From Methanobacterium sp. (GTDB lineage Archaea; Methanobacteriota; Methanobacteria; Methanobacteriales; Methanobacteriaceae): a DNA stretch of 64,000 bases. The notes beneath the pieces were generated by a model. The model was given only the letters and a program-made list of their open reading frames with translations, was not told where the DNA came from and made no database searches. The DNA is taken from positions 248,001 to 312,000 of the forward strand of contig JACRPY010000004.1 of the NCBI GenBank assembly GCA_016222945.1, in the 5' to 3' direction. The position numbers and the translations under genes were made by a program. This document shows, one piece after another, positions 28,499-38,213 of the stretch (position 1 is its first letter; every line of letters begins with the position of its first letter).

Positions 28499-29575
28499 CT
28501 AATCTATTTTATGGTCCAAGTACAAATTTAAAGTTTTTTTTGCAACAGATTCCCAGCGTGTCTGAATATAGAAATTTTCACAATTCTCTTTTAAATATGT
28601 CTGTTTTTCTTTATTATTCAATAAATATGTGATTTTTTCAACTAAGTCTTCTTTATTATCTTTTTTGAAGGTGATTAAACAATCATATTCTTTTTTTATT
28701 TCTTTAAAATAATTTAAATCAGAGGTTATAGTTGGAATTTTATAACTTAAGGTTAAATGGAATGAACCAGATGTAATAATCCACCTATAAGGAAATATTG
28801 CAATATCAGTCGCATTAAAAATTATTGGGAGGTCTTCTTCTTTTACATAATCTAAAAATTTTATTCTATCCTTTAATTTGAGTTCATGAGATCTTTCTTT
28901 TAAATTATTATAAAAACTTTCATGTTCTTTTACTCTGGCCCCGCCAGCAATAAGAAGTGTTATATTATCATTTAAATTTGATAAAGCTTCAATTAGCAAA
29001 TCATGGCCTTTATTTTCATGTATAAACCCAAATATTGTTAATACATTCTTATTTGATACTCCAAGCTTTTCTTTAGATATTTTTTTATCTAATATTTGCC
29101 CTTTAGGTGTGCCGTGAGGTATAATACTTAATTTTTCCTGTGGCACGCCATTTGTTTCTAATAGATCAGCTAAATTCTTATTATGGACTATTATTTTATC
29201 AGATAACTTTAAAAACTTTAAATTTATCTTGTCTACTACAGAATTAAGAACAAATTCATGAACAGTTGTAATAATCCTATTTTTCTTCCAAAATTTTAAA
29301 AAGAAAATAAAAATGGGAAAATAATTTATAAAAATAGGTATGTAGGGAATATAACCGAATAAACTTGGTTGATACTGTACATGAGTAATTTCAAACTTTT
29401 TTACCTTGTTTAACAGTTTAATGAAATAAAATGGATTATGTATGTTTGGTTTTTTTATCTGAACAATACTAATTTTTAGATTTTCACATTTTTTAAGAGC
29501 ATTAACTAAATATTCTGAATAATCCGCTATTCCGCACTTCGTACCCCAAGTAGTAATGAAATTAACTTTGATCAT
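28499..29575 (-). CDS. GT4-like glycosyltransferase
   Basis: A 358-residue GT-B protein. KVNFITTWGTKCGIADYSEY is the start typical of GT4 enzymes that open with a GIADY motif, followed by THVQYQP, PHGTP and TIFGFIHENKGHDLLIEAL. The usual E-x7-E donor motif is replaced by TSGSFHLTLSYKIPTI, so the first glutamate is missing and the donor site is divergent. The ATG at 29575 has AGGAAGAA upstream; the ATG eight codons earlier is rejected. It is first in a minus-strand run of GT genes ending near 25151. Confidence 0.85.
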   Translation of the reverse strand: MIKVNFITTWGTKCGIADYSEYLVNALKKCENLKISIVQIKKPNIHNPFYFIKLLNKVKKFEITHVQYQPSLFGYIPYIPIFINYFPIFIFFLKFWKKNRIITTVHEFVLNSVVDKINLKFLKLSDKIIVHNKNLADLLETNGVPQEKLSIIPHGTPKGQILDKKISKEKLGVSNKNVLTIFGFIHENKGHDLLIEALSNLNDNITLLIAGGARVKEHESFYNNLKERSHELKLKDRIKFLDYVKEEDLPIIFNATDIAIFPYRWIITSGSFHLTLSYKIPTITSDLNYFKEIKKEYDCLITFKKDNKEDLVEKITYLLNNKEKQTYLKENCENFYIQTRWESVAKKTLNLYLDHKID

Positions 29576-29686
29576 GTAATTCTTCCTAAAAATATTCATT
29601 AAATGTTAATAATTAGCAGTAAAAAAGATATAATAATTCATTTGCATGTATATTAAATAAATATTTGGTTAAATAATGATTTCCTT

Positions 29687-29872
29687 TTAGTTTTTATAAC
29701 TTTTTTCACTGAAATATTTAAATTGAGCATAGTTCTCATTCATGAAATACTTCTTAAAAGACTTTATAATATCCCTATATGCGTAATAACATATAAATCC
29801 ATTGTATTTAATAATTAAACCAGCATAAACTAATAAAAATAAAACCAAAAAGAAATAAAAGAAAAAAATCAA
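29687..29872 (-). pseudogene. Possible C-terminal remnant of a membrane protein or GT2
   Basis: A 61-codon frame, open from a TAA, has no ATG and only a TTG with no ribosome binding site. It encodes one strong hydrophobic helix (FFFYFFLVLFLLVYAGLIIK) and a basic, aromatic tail (YYAYRDIIKSFKKYF). That is the shape of the C-terminal end of membrane-associated glycosyltransferases. It could instead be chance in AT-rich sequence. Confidence 0.25.
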
Positions 29873-29973
29873 AACAGTTTATAGAAATTCATTTAAATAA
29901 TAAATATTAAGATGTCGAAAAATAATCTGTTTATATAATGTAGTTATAGAAATAATTTAATTGAGGAAATTAA

Positions 29974-31053
29974 ATGATAAAAGTACTATTTACAACTCAC
30001 CAAACTGGATTTAATGTTATGGGTGGCGCTGAAATCCAGATGTTAAAGACAATGCAATCAATCAATAAGTTATATGCTGATAAAGTTGAAGTTAAGTTTT
30101 TTGATGTATGGAATGATAAGTTGGAGAACTATGACATTATTCATATATTTAATCCAATGGCATTTCCTTGTGAAGCTTTAAGGATTGCTGAATATGCAAG
30201 AGAGAAAAATATAAGGGTTATAATTTCCCCTATATTTTATGAATACATTAAAAAAGAAAATAATGTTTTATCATCCATATTTGAACGATTTATGCGTTTT
30301 TTTTCAATATTCAAACGTTATATAGCTACAAAGAAGCGTTTTGAATTTTTAGATAATTATAAAGATGTTGAAAAAGCATTTATCAATGCTGATTTGATTT
30401 TACCAAATACTGAAATAGAAAAGAATAGATTATTGAGTAAATTTCCAAATATAAATGCAGATAAATATTTAACAGTGCCCAATGCAACTGATTCTAAATT
30501 CAAATATGGAGATCCAAAATGTTTTAATGATAACTATGGTATTGATAATTTTATATTATTTGTAGGCAGGGTTGAAACCCGTAAAAATGTTTTAGGATTA
30601 ATAAAAGCATTTGTTAAAAGTAATCTGGATACGAAGCTTGTTATTATAGGTAAAATACATGAAAAAGAATATTACGAACTGTGTAAAGAAGAGGCAAATG
30701 AAAACGTTGTTTTTTTATCTCCTTTAAATAATGATTCAGAAATTCTCAGATCAGCTTATAAAGCAGCTAAAGTTTTAGCATTACCTAGTTATTATGAGAC
30801 ACCAGGGCTTGCAGCGCTTGAAGCAGGATTATCAGGGCTAAATATTGTAATCACACGATACGGAGGTACAAAAGAGTACTTTAAAGATTATGTATTGTAT
30901 GTGGATCCTGAAAATGATGAAAACATTAAAAATGCACTTATTTCAGCTTATAATACTCCGAAAAGCGATGAATTAAGTGAATACATTGAAAATAACTTCA
31001 CTTGGAATATTATTGCCAAAAAAATGGTTGAAATATATGAATCCTTTGATTAA
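29974..31053 (+). CDS. GT4 glycosyltransferase
   Basis: A 359-residue GT-B protein. It opens KVLFTTHQTGFNVMGGAEIQ with the glycine loop, then FILFVGRVETRKNVLGLIKA and LPSYYETPGLAALEAGLSGL (E-x7-E). GAGGAAATTAA precedes the ATG. It is the only plus-strand gene between 25.1 and 41.3 kb, with minus-strand genes on both sides. Its stop lies three bases from the stop of the convergent GT2 gene, so no terminator fits between them. Confidence 0.9.
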   Translation: MIKVLFTTHQTGFNVMGGAEIQMLKTMQSINKLYADKVEVKFFDVWNDKLENYDIIHIFNPMAFPCEALRIAEYAREKNIRVIISPIFYEYIKKENNVLSSIFERFMRFFSIFKRYIATKKRFEFLDNYKDVEKAFINADLILPNTEIEKNRLLSKFPNINADKYLTVPNATDSKFKYGDPKCFNDNYGIDNFILFVGRVETRKNVLGLIKAFVKSNLDTKLVIIGKIHEKEYYELCKEEANENVVFLSPLNNDSEILRSAYKAAKVLALPSYYETPGLAALEAGLSGLNIVITRYGGTKEYFKDYVLYVDPENDENIKNALISAYNTPKSDELSEYIENNFTWNIIAKKMVEIYESFD

Positions 31054-31056
31054 ACC

Positions 31057-31899
31057 TTATTTTTTGTATTCTGCAATGTAGTTTAATGCTATCTTTTTAT
31101 AATCCTCATTTATCTTTTTTTCAACGTTTTTGGAATTATATCTTTCCATTAATTTGAGTTTCATATAAACTAATGTTCTATACATGGCCATAAGTAAAAT
31201 TATGGAAATTCCTCTAAAACCGTCTTTACGTCCATTTAATGTTATATACCTATTTATAAACTCGTATCTAATAATATTGAACATTAATCCTCTAATTCTG
31301 ATAGTTTGGCCCTTTTCATATAGATTTTCAGCTTCAATTGTTGTATAACGGTTCATTTTTTCTATAAAATGTTCTACATCAACATAACTAAAATGTATAA
31401 AACTTTCAGCAGGATCGGTTATATTATAGATTCTTGCAGCATCGTTTATTATAAAAAAGTTATGTATTTCACCACTAAAATTGATAAATTCCTTTTTAAA
31501 AAAGCGCGGATGCGGATTTTGAAGTGGTCCCCAGCCTAATCCCTTAATTAAGGAGCCAAAGAAATAGTTACTGTGCGGAATATAAATTACATCTCCAAGA
31601 TCATTTTCCATTATTTGAATCAATTTATCCCTTAAAGCTATTGGTACTAATTCATCGGCATCAATAACAAGAATCCACTCATTAGAAACTTTTTCTAAAG
31701 CAAATTGCCTAGCAGGATCGGCATATCTCATCTTCTTAAAAAAAAATATTTTATCAGTATATTTCTTTGCAATTTCAACTGTTTTATCTTTGCTGTACAT
31801 ATCCACAATAATAATCTCATCAGCCCATTTAACAGTTTCTAAACAATTTGCAATGTTTTTTTCCTCGTTAAGAGTGTTAATTAATACTGATATTTTCAT
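31057..31899 (-). CDS. GT2 glycosyltransferase, WaaE/KdtX-like
   Basis: A 280-residue inverting GT-A enzyme. SVLINTLNEEKNIANCLETV opens it, WADEIIIVDMYSKDKTVEIA follows, and VIDADELVP carries the metal-binding motif. The middle RFFKKEFINFSGEIHNFFI and the basic, hydrophobic C-terminus match WaaE-type enzymes that glycosylate inner-core sugars in bacteria. TTAATGGAGGAAC precedes the ATG. It is the last gene of the minus-strand operon that carries the CDP-sugar pathway and flippase. Confidence 0.9.
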   Translation of the reverse strand: MKISVLINTLNEEKNIANCLETVKWADEIIIVDMYSKDKTVEIAKKYTDKIFFFKKMRYADPARQFALEKVSNEWILVIDADELVPIALRDKLIQIMENDLGDVIYIPHSNYFFGSLIKGLGWGPLQNPHPRFFKKEFINFSGEIHNFFIINDAARIYNITDPAESFIHFSYVDVEHFIEKMNRYTTIEAENLYEKGQTIRIRGLMFNIIRYEFINRYITLNGRKDGFRGISIILLMAMYRTLVYMKLKLMERYNSKNVEKKINEDYKKIALNYIAEYKK

Positions 31900-31912
31900 T
31901 AAAGTTCCTCCA

Positions 31913-33334
31913 TTAATTTCTTTTTACTATTTGTCTGAATAAGTCTATATCTTCTTGGGTGAATGTTTTCAATAAAACTAAAACTCCGAAATAAACAATT
32001 GTGCCAATTATAATGGCTAAAAACAAATTATTGATGAATATTATAACTAAACTCATAAAAATACTTGCTATAATTGGTTTTCCCAAGATACTAATTAAAG
32101 AAACTTTGCAGAGATATTTTGAAATTATATAGAAATATAAAAGAAATACTGTTAATTCAGTTAAAACAGTTATTACAGAAGCAGCGATATAACTATATTT
32201 GGGTATAAGAATGATGTTAAGTGCTATATTTAAAATCATCGCAATTAATGTTACTCTTACTGTTTCATGTTGTTTATTAATTGATGTTATAGATGCCCCA
32301 AGTATATAAGCCAAGAATATAATTGGTATTGCCCATATTAAAATTTGGAGTACAACTGCTGATTGAGCATAATCTCCTTTATATATAAATAATATAATTT
32401 TATTAGCGAGTAATGTTGTTCCAACGGCAATAGGTAAACCTAATATTCCTAAATACTTCAGAGATTTAACATAATATATTTTCATCCTATCTTTTGATGA
32501 AACATGGAATCTAGAGAAAATAGGGAGTATAGACGTTGCATATACTGATGGAATAAACATTAAAGCTTCCATTAATCTGTAGGAAGCCCCATACAATCCT
32601 GTTGCATAATCTCCTGATATCATAAATAGTAAGATTGTATCTACTCTAAAAGCTATAAATGCAAATAGGCTGGTTAATGCCAGAGGATATGCATCCATAA
32701 TTAATGGCTTCCAGAAAGATAAATCTACTTCTATTTTTGGTAAACTAAATTTCCATGCACAAATTATAACACTAAAAAACAATAGTAATAAACTGATAAT
32801 GAGATAAAACAGTGCTAATATAACTATATCTAATTTATATTGTATAATAATTAGAATTCCTGCAAACATTAAAATACTATTTATTATCAAAGCAATGGAT
32901 TGATATTCCATCTTTTCATGAGCTTGAAAAATAGAACTGAATATTCCTGAAATACCTCCTATTACAAATGATAAAGTAATTAAATAAATTACTCCTGCAG
33001 TTTGTGCAGGATATCCTTTTATAGTCACAAATACTACAGCAGCTATGACTGTAATAACTCCCAGAATGATCTTTAAGGCGGTAGCATTCCATATGTACTG
33101 TTTAGCAAGTGATTTATCTCGAGCTACCTCTCTTACGATTATCACACTAAGACCAAAATCTGTAATAATTGAAAAAATACCGCCTAATGCAATCGCAACT
33201 GTAAGAACTCCAAAACCCGCTACTCCAAGGTAATTAGCAGTGTAAATAGTATAAAGAAAAGCTAATATATAACTTATAATCTGAGAAATAAGTAAAACGG
33301 TGGTATTTTTTGCTAATGTCCGTGCTGTGCTCAT
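31913..33334 (-). CDS. Polysaccharide flippase (Wzx/PST family)
   Basis: A 473-residue protein with about 12-14 membrane helices of the MOP/PST superfamily, which moves lipid-linked sugar units across the membrane. It starts TARTLAKNTTVLLISQIISY and has the conserved FGLSVIIVREVARDKSLAKQ near residue 75. The ATG at 33334 is chosen over an upstream one because AGGATGT lies before it and the paralogue at 55618 starts at the same place. It follows rfbH by about 75 bases, so the branched CDP-sugar glycan may be its substrate. Confidence 0.93.
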   Translation of the reverse strand: MSTARTLAKNTTVLLISQIISYILAFLYTIYTANYLGVAGFGVLTVAIALGGIFSIITDFGLSVIIVREVARDKSLAKQYIWNATALKIILGVITVIAAVVFVTIKGYPAQTAGVIYLITLSFVIGGISGIFSSIFQAHEKMEYQSIALIINSILMFAGILIIIQYKLDIVILALFYLIISLLLLFFSVIICAWKFSLPKIEVDLSFWKPLIMDAYPLALTSLFAFIAFRVDTILLFMISGDYATGLYGASYRLMEALMFIPSVYATSILPIFSRFHVSSKDRMKIYYVKSLKYLGILGLPIAVGTTLLANKIILFIYKGDYAQSAVVLQILIWAIPIIFLAYILGASITSINKQHETVRVTLIAMILNIALNIILIPKYSYIAASVITVLTELTVFLLYFYIISKYLCKVSLISILGKPIIASIFMSLVIIFINNLFLAIIIGTIVYFGVLVLLKTFTQEDIDLFRQIVKRN

Positions 33335-33408
33335 AAAAGTACATCCTATGTTATATCTAAGATAAAACAAATAAAATATCTTAAATTTAATTAAAGTTTA
33401 TTTAAAAC

Positions 33409-34731
33409 TTAATAAACTTTAAAAAACTCTTTAATCATTTTAATAATATAATCCATCTTTTTTTCTGTAATACCAGGATATACTCCTATCCAGAAAAGGT
33501 TGTTCATCACTAAATCTGTATTTTCTAATGAACCATCTAATCTGTAATTTATATCTTTATATGCTGGCTGCCGGATTAAATTCCCGCCAAAAAGCATTCT
33601 TGTAGCAATTTTATTTCCTTCTAAAGAGCTTACAAAATCATCCCGGTTAAAAGGTGCTTCTTTTTTTACTATAATTGGAAAACCAAACCATGAAGGGTCT
33701 GCATTTTGATATTTTTCAGGTAAAATCAGATATTTCTCATATGCTTTTAAAGCATTGTACAAAGTTTCAAAGTTTTGTTTACGAGCTTTAATAAATTCTG
33801 GTAATTTCTTTAATTGTTCAACACCTATTGCTGCCTGCATATCTGTAACTTTAAGATTATAACCGATATGAGAATAAATATATTTGTGATCATAGCCGTA
33901 GGGTAAATCTCCCATTTGCCAGGCAAATCTTCTACCACAAGTGTCATCACAGCCGGGTTCACACCAGCAATCTCTTCCCCAATCTCTAAAAGATAATATT
34001 ATATCTTTAAGTAAGGGATCATCAGTGAGGAGAGCTCCTCCTTCCCCCATTGTAATATGGTGGGCAGGATAAAAACTGCATGTAGCAATATGGCCAAAAT
34101 TTCCAGTGAATTTACCATTATATTTTGATCCTAAAGCATCACAGTTATCTTCTATTAACCATAAATCATATTTTTCAACTAATTCAACAATTTTATCTAT
34201 ATCAAATGGATTTCCAAGGGTATGGGGGATGAAAATAGCCTTAGTTTTGTCTGATATTGATTCTTCTATTTTATTAACATTAATATTGTATGTACCTATT
34301 TCAACGTCAACGAAGACAGGTATAAGATTATTTTGAATAATTGGATTTAATGTTGTGGGGAAACCACAAGCAGTTGTAATAACTTCATCACCGAGTTTCA
34401 ACTGTTTTTTGCCTAATTTTGGTGAAGTTAGTGCAGAAATTGCAAGTAAATTAGCTGAAGATCCTGAATTTGTTAATAAACAATGTTTCACTCCAATAAA
34501 TTTTGCCAATTCTTCTTCAAATTGTTGTGCATATTCTCCTGCAGTAAGCCAAAAATCAATTGAAGAATTTAAAAGGCTTATTATCTCTTTTTCATCATAG
34601 ATTCTACCGGCATATTGTACTGGAGTTTCACCAGGAATGAATTCTTCATTTTGTTTCCTGATTTTGTGAATTTCAGTAATATTATTAAAAATTTCATTTT
34701 TTAATTCTTTTTCAGTCTTCATTCTCTTCAT
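33409..34731 (-). CDS. rfbH: CDP-4-dehydro-6-deoxyglucose 3-dehydrase (RfbH/E1)
   Basis: A 440-residue member of the DegT/DnrJ/StrS fold that uses PMP and an iron-sulfur cluster to remove the C3 hydroxyl from CDP-4-dehydro-6-deoxyglucose. The aminotransferase Lys is replaced by His in CSFYPAHHITMGEGG (His224/225), the mark of E1 dehydrases. A Cys-rich loop follows: Cys255, Cys257, Cys261 and Cys265 in CWCEPGCDDTC, the [2Fe-2S] ligands of this family. It normally needs an E3 ferredoxin-type reductase, and none is seen in the window. The start overlaps the 3' end of the ThDP enzyme by 20 bases; a second ATG nine bases in is also possible. Confidence 0.93.
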   Translation of the reverse strand: MKRMKTEKELKNEIFNNITEIHKIRKQNEEFIPGETPVQYAGRIYDEKEIISLLNSSIDFWLTAGEYAQQFEEELAKFIGVKHCLLTNSGSSANLLAISALTSPKLGKKQLKLGDEVITTACGFPTTLNPIIQNNLIPVFVDVEIGTYNINVNKIEESISDKTKAIFIPHTLGNPFDIDKIVELVEKYDLWLIEDNCDALGSKYNGKFTGNFGHIATCSFYPAHHITMGEGGALLTDDPLLKDIILSFRDWGRDCWCEPGCDDTCGRRFAWQMGDLPYGYDHKYIYSHIGYNLKVTDMQAAIGVEQLKKLPEFIKARKQNFETLYNALKAYEKYLILPEKYQNADPSWFGFPIIVKKEAPFNRDDFVSSLEGNKIATRMLFGGNLIRQPAYKDINYRLDGSLENTDLVMNNLFWIGVYPGITEKKMDYIIKMIKEFFKVY

Positions 34732-36475
34732 TTCTCCTTAAAACATCTATAAACATATTAGATCTAAGCTCATCAAAAGGTAAAAGAGGTTCTTGATCTT
34801 CTAATGGCATATTTACAGATAATTTAGGTAAAGCTTTGTGATCGGGATTTATTAAAACTTCAAGGAACATAGGCGATTTATCATTAAATAGCCTTTTAAA
34901 AACTCCATTTATTTCATTATTGCTATTAATTTGCATTGAGTCTATTCCATAGGCAGTTACAACCTTCTGGAAATCTGGACAACTATATCCTCTTCCAGTA
35001 GATTGGAATCTACAATCAAAATATTGCTCTTGGAATTGTCTTATCATCCCATAAGAGTGATTATTTAATAATACTATTTTAATGGGTAAATTATGGTGAA
35101 ATACTGTTTGTAATTCCTGTGTATTGAGTTGAAATCCTCCATCACCAGTTATAACAACAATTGTCTTATTTGGCTGGGCAAAAGAAGCCCCAATAGCCAT
35201 AGGTAACGCAGAACCTATGGAAGCCATTCCTCCTTGAGTTAAAAATCTCTGTGACTTTTTTATTTCAATTGATTGGGATGCCCACATCTGATTTTGACCA
35301 ACATCAACACATATTATGGCATCTTCAGGTAAAAATTCTGATAATTTATGCATTAAATGGTTGGGGTGTATATCTTCATTTATAGGTTCTTTAAAATGAG
35401 GATATTTCTTCTTAAATGTTTTAATTGTGTTTTGCCATGGTTCAAGTTTTTCTCTTGTTTGTTTGCCAATATTCTCATTTAATTCCATTAAAAACATTTT
35501 AACATCTGAATTTATAGAAATATCTGATTTTATTTTATTATTCAGTTCACTAGGGTCAATGTCCACGTGAATAATCTTTGCACCTCTTGCAAATGATTCA
35601 GCTATAGTTCCTGTTTGTCGTGTATCCAGTCTGCTACCTAAAACTATAAGTAAATCTGCATTTGCTAGTGTTAAATTAGCATGACGATTTCCATAAGTCC
35701 CAATCATGCCCACAAAAGATTCATGATCATGAGGAAATGCATCCAAACCCATTAAAGAAGTTACAACAGGTATTCCTGTTTTATCAACGAATTTGAGGAT
35801 TTCTTCTTCTGCATGGGATAGTCGGATACCTCCACCAGCTAAAATAACAGGTCTTGAAGATTCACTAATAAATTTTAAGATATCCTTAATTATTTCAGAA
35901 TCTATGGATTCATTAAAGATATTTATATTTTCATATGAGCTTATTTTGGATGGATCAATGTCTGCTCGTTGAATGTTTAATGGAATATCTAAAAGAACGG
36001 GTCCTGGACGCCCATCACGTGCAGTATGGATATATTTTTCAAGTGTGTATTTAATACATTTTTCATCTGTTATAATTTCTGCATCCTTAACAATAGGTTT
36101 TACTATACTTACTATGTCAGTTTCTTGAAAGCCAATCTGTCTAACATCTTTATCAAATTTAAATTCGTATGTATTCACCTGACCAGTAATGAATAAACTT
36201 GGAATGGAATCAAAGAAACAACTACCAATACCAGTTATTAAATTAGTAGCACCAGGCCCACTTGTAGCCATTGCCACTCCAACATTCCCACTAACTCTGG
36301 AATAACCTTCTGCAGCTATAGCTGCAGCCATCTCATGATGCATAGGGACGGAGGATATGTCAGTTCTATCATACAATGAGTCAATGATATGTCCTAAGGC
36401 CCCTCCACAAACCTCAAAAATATGAGTTACTCCTTCTTCAACAAGAAAATCAATGATATAATCCGATAGTTTCAT
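34712..36475 (-). CDS. Acetolactate-synthase-like ThDP enzyme, probable YerE-type two-carbon branching enzyme
   Basis: A 587-residue ThDP-dependent enzyme of the acetohydroxyacid synthase/YerE group. The catalytic Glu48 lies in PMHHEMAAAIAAEGYSR, the FAD/domain-2 region has VILAGGGIRLSHAEEE and GSRLDTRQTG, and the ThDP-Mg motif runs from GDGGFQLNTQELQTV to LLNN near 445-475. A biosynthetic IlvB would normally sit beside ilvN and ilvC. Here it sits between SDR and rfbH genes, as yerE does in the yersiniose A cluster, where the enzyme attaches a two-carbon unit from pyruvate to C4 of a CDP-3,6-dideoxy-4-ketohexose. The assignment rests on context; a plain acetolactate synthase is the alternative. 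Confidence 0.82.
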   Translation of the reverse strand: MKLSDYIIDFLVEEGVTHIFEVCGGALGHIIDSLYDRTDISSVPMHHEMAAAIAAEGYSRVSGNVGVAMATSGPGATNLITGIGSCFFDSIPSLFITGQVNTYEFKFDKDVRQIGFQETDIVSIVKPIVKDAEIITDEKCIKYTLEKYIHTARDGRPGPVLLDIPLNIQRADIDPSKISSYENINIFNESIDSEIIKDILKFISESSRPVILAGGGIRLSHAEEEILKFVDKTGIPVVTSLMGLDAFPHDHESFVGMIGTYGNRHANLTLANADLLIVLGSRLDTRQTGTIAESFARGAKIIHVDIDPSELNNKIKSDISINSDVKMFLMELNENIGKQTREKLEPWQNTIKTFKKKYPHFKEPINEDIHPNHLMHKLSEFLPEDAIICVDVGQNQMWASQSIEIKKSQRFLTQGGMASIGSALPMAIGASFAQPNKTIVVITGDGGFQLNTQELQTVFHHNLPIKIVLLNNHSYGMIRQFQEQYFDCRFQSTGRGYSCPDFQKVVTAYGIDSMQINSNNEINGVFKRLFNDKSPMFLEVLINPDHKALPKLSVNMPLEDQEPLLPFDELRSNMFIDVLRRNEENED

Positions 36476-36484
36476 TTTATCTCC

Positions 36485-37438
36485 TTATAATTTGTATAAC
36501 TGTGAATTCTTTTCAAACCATTTTATTGTTTTAGATAAACCTTGCTCTAAACTAAATTTAGGTTTCCATTTTAAAATTTTATTAGCTTTAGTTATGTTTG
36601 CTTGCCATATTTCTGGTTCATTAAGCCATTTGGATTCAGATCCCCATTTAGCGTCAACTTTATTACCAGTCATTTCAATTATTTTGTTTACTACTTCACC
36701 TATTGAATGTTGGATTCCTTGCCCTATATTGAATATGTCCCCTCTAAATTTGACTTTTTCAGCGGTTTTTATATATGAATCTATTACATCGTCAATAAAT
36801 ATAAAATCTCGTACATAATGGGGAGATGTAACTTTTGGATTCTCATTTTTTAGGCATGCCATAATTACGGATGGGATTAATCTAGTTGGAGATTCATAGT
36901 ATCCATATGGAGAAAATAACCTAAGTGTTACAATTGGTAACTCTTCTCTTCGTGCAATTGACTGACAATATAAGGTTGATGCGGCCTTTGATACTCCATA
37001 ATCGTTAGCTGGCTCTAGCATATCATTTTCTTCCATAGGGCCTGATTTAATTCCATATTCTGATGAGGAGCTAGTGTTAACAAAAAGTTCAAAATCTGCT
37101 TTTTTGCAAGCATTAACCAAATTGAATGTTCCAATAAAATTAGATTTGATAATGAGATTACTATCTTTTTGAAAGGGACTACCTCCATAAGTAGCTAGGT
37201 GAAATATTATTGAAGGTTCAATTTTTGAAACAATCTGGATTAATTTCTCATGTTCCAGTAAATCAACATTGTAAGCATTAAGATCTTTAAGTAAATCGTT
37301 AATTCGCCATTTATCAGAGCTTTCTCTTGTAATAATATGGACATTTGCTCCAAGATCTAAGGATTTTCGTACTATATTTGCCCCTACGAATCCTGTAGCG
37401 CCAGTAATTAATATATCCTTATTTTTAAGTTCAACCAT
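36485..37438 (-). CDS. Extended SDR (NAD-dependent epimerase/reductase) of the CDP-sugar operon
   Basis: A 317-residue extended SDR. ILITGATGFVGANIVRKSLD binds NAD(P), NTSSSSEYG holds the active-site Ser, and YGVSKAASTLYC has the catalytic Tyr and Lys. It resembles CDP-sugar ketoreductases such as abequose synthase and the YerF-type reductases. Between the MBL and ThDP genes with nine-base gaps on each side, it is the best candidate for the final keto reduction of the branched sugar. AGGTGAATTTG precedes the ATG at 37438; a GTG three codons upstream is rejected. Confidence 0.85.
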   Translation of the reverse strand: MVELKNKDILITGATGFVGANIVRKSLDLGANVHIITRESSDKWRINDLLKDLNAYNVDLLEHEKLIQIVSKIEPSIIFHLATYGGSPFQKDSNLIIKSNFIGTFNLVNACKKADFELFVNTSSSSEYGIKSGPMEENDMLEPANDYGVSKAASTLYCQSIARREELPIVTLRLFSPYGYYESPTRLIPSVIMACLKNENPKVTSPHYVRDFIFIDDVIDSYIKTAEKVKFRGDIFNIGQGIQHSIGEVVNKIIEMTGNKVDAKWGSESKWLNEPEIWQANITKANKILKWKPKFSLEQGLSKTIKWFEKNSQLYKL

Positions 37439-37447
37439 CAAATTCAC

Positions 37448-38197
37448 CTATAAATTTATATCTAAACCATCAAAAGATACAATTATATTCTTAAAAGAAT
37501 CTTTGGTTTGAATAGCGATATATTTTCGCTCATCAATAGAGCTATAAATGTTAGCATCGAAGTGTGTCAAAGCTAATCTTTTAGCTCCAGATTTTTCCGC
37601 GATTTTAATTGCATCTTCAGGGTTTAAATGGGGCCAATCAGGATTACTTTGCCCCATTTTTAAAGAACATTCAGTAATAAGTAAATCTGCATTTTCTGCA
37701 AGTTTATAAACATTTTCAGAGGTTCCTGTATCTGTACAGTAGGCAATTATCTTATCGTCAATTTCAAACCGGTAGCCCATACATCTGGATGAATGAATCA
37801 AGTATTTAGATTCCACAATAAATGGAACATGATGTATTCCTTCATCTATTTCATAAACCTCAACTTTAAATGGTAATTTATCGAAAGGAACAGTATATGG
37901 TTCATTTACAAATGTGTTGAGAATTTTTTTGCTTCCAGGTTGTCCGTAGATGTTAATTTCTTGATTAAAATTAAATTTAGATAGTATATGGAGTCCTTCG
38001 ATATGATCAATATGGAAATGACTTAAAAAAAGAAATATGGGTTTTTTACTTGATTCTGGTATGAAATTATTTAGTTTATGAATTCCATTTCCTGCATCTA
38101 AAATTATGAAATAATCTTCTGTTTCTATAAGTGTACAGGTTGTATTTCCTGTCTTTGTGTCATACCACCCATTAGTCCCCAGAAAGGTCACTTTCAT
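37448..38197 (-). CDS. Metallo-beta-lactamase-fold hydrolase (RNase Z-like)
   Basis: A 249-residue MBL-fold protein. KVTFLGTNGWYDTKTGNTTC opens the fold, LSHFHIDHIEGLH is the HxHxDH metal motif, TDTGTSENV gives the bridging Asp, and LTHFD the last His. It resembles RNase Z/phosphodiesterase-type enzymes, but it lacks the long exosite arm expected of tRNase Z and lies inside the CDP-sugar operon. A phosphodiester or ester hydrolase acting on a sugar intermediate is possible. No role for it is known in the CDP-dideoxyhexose pathway. The ATG at 38197 follows AAGTGAATCAA. Confidence 0.88.
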   Translation of the reverse strand: MKVTFLGTNGWYDTKTGNTTCTLIETEDYFIILDAGNGIHKLNNFIPESSKKPIFLFLSHFHIDHIEGLHILSKFNFNQEINIYGQPGSKKILNTFVNEPYTVPFDKLPFKVEVYEIDEGIHHVPFIVESKYLIHSSRCMGYRFEIDDKIIAYCTDTGTSENVYKLAENADLLITECSLKMGQSNPDWPHLNPEDAIKIAEKSGAKRLALTHFDANIYSSIDERKYIAIQTKDSFKNIIVSFDGLDINL

Positions 38198-38213
38198 TTG
38201 ATTCACTTGTGTT

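Noticed and set aside
34712..36475. Annotation as ordinary acetolactate synthase (ilvB) for branched-chain amino acids
   Set aside because: There is no ilvN or ilvC beside it, and it sits tightly packed between sugar-nucleotide genes, so the sugar-branching role is preferred. It is not excluded.
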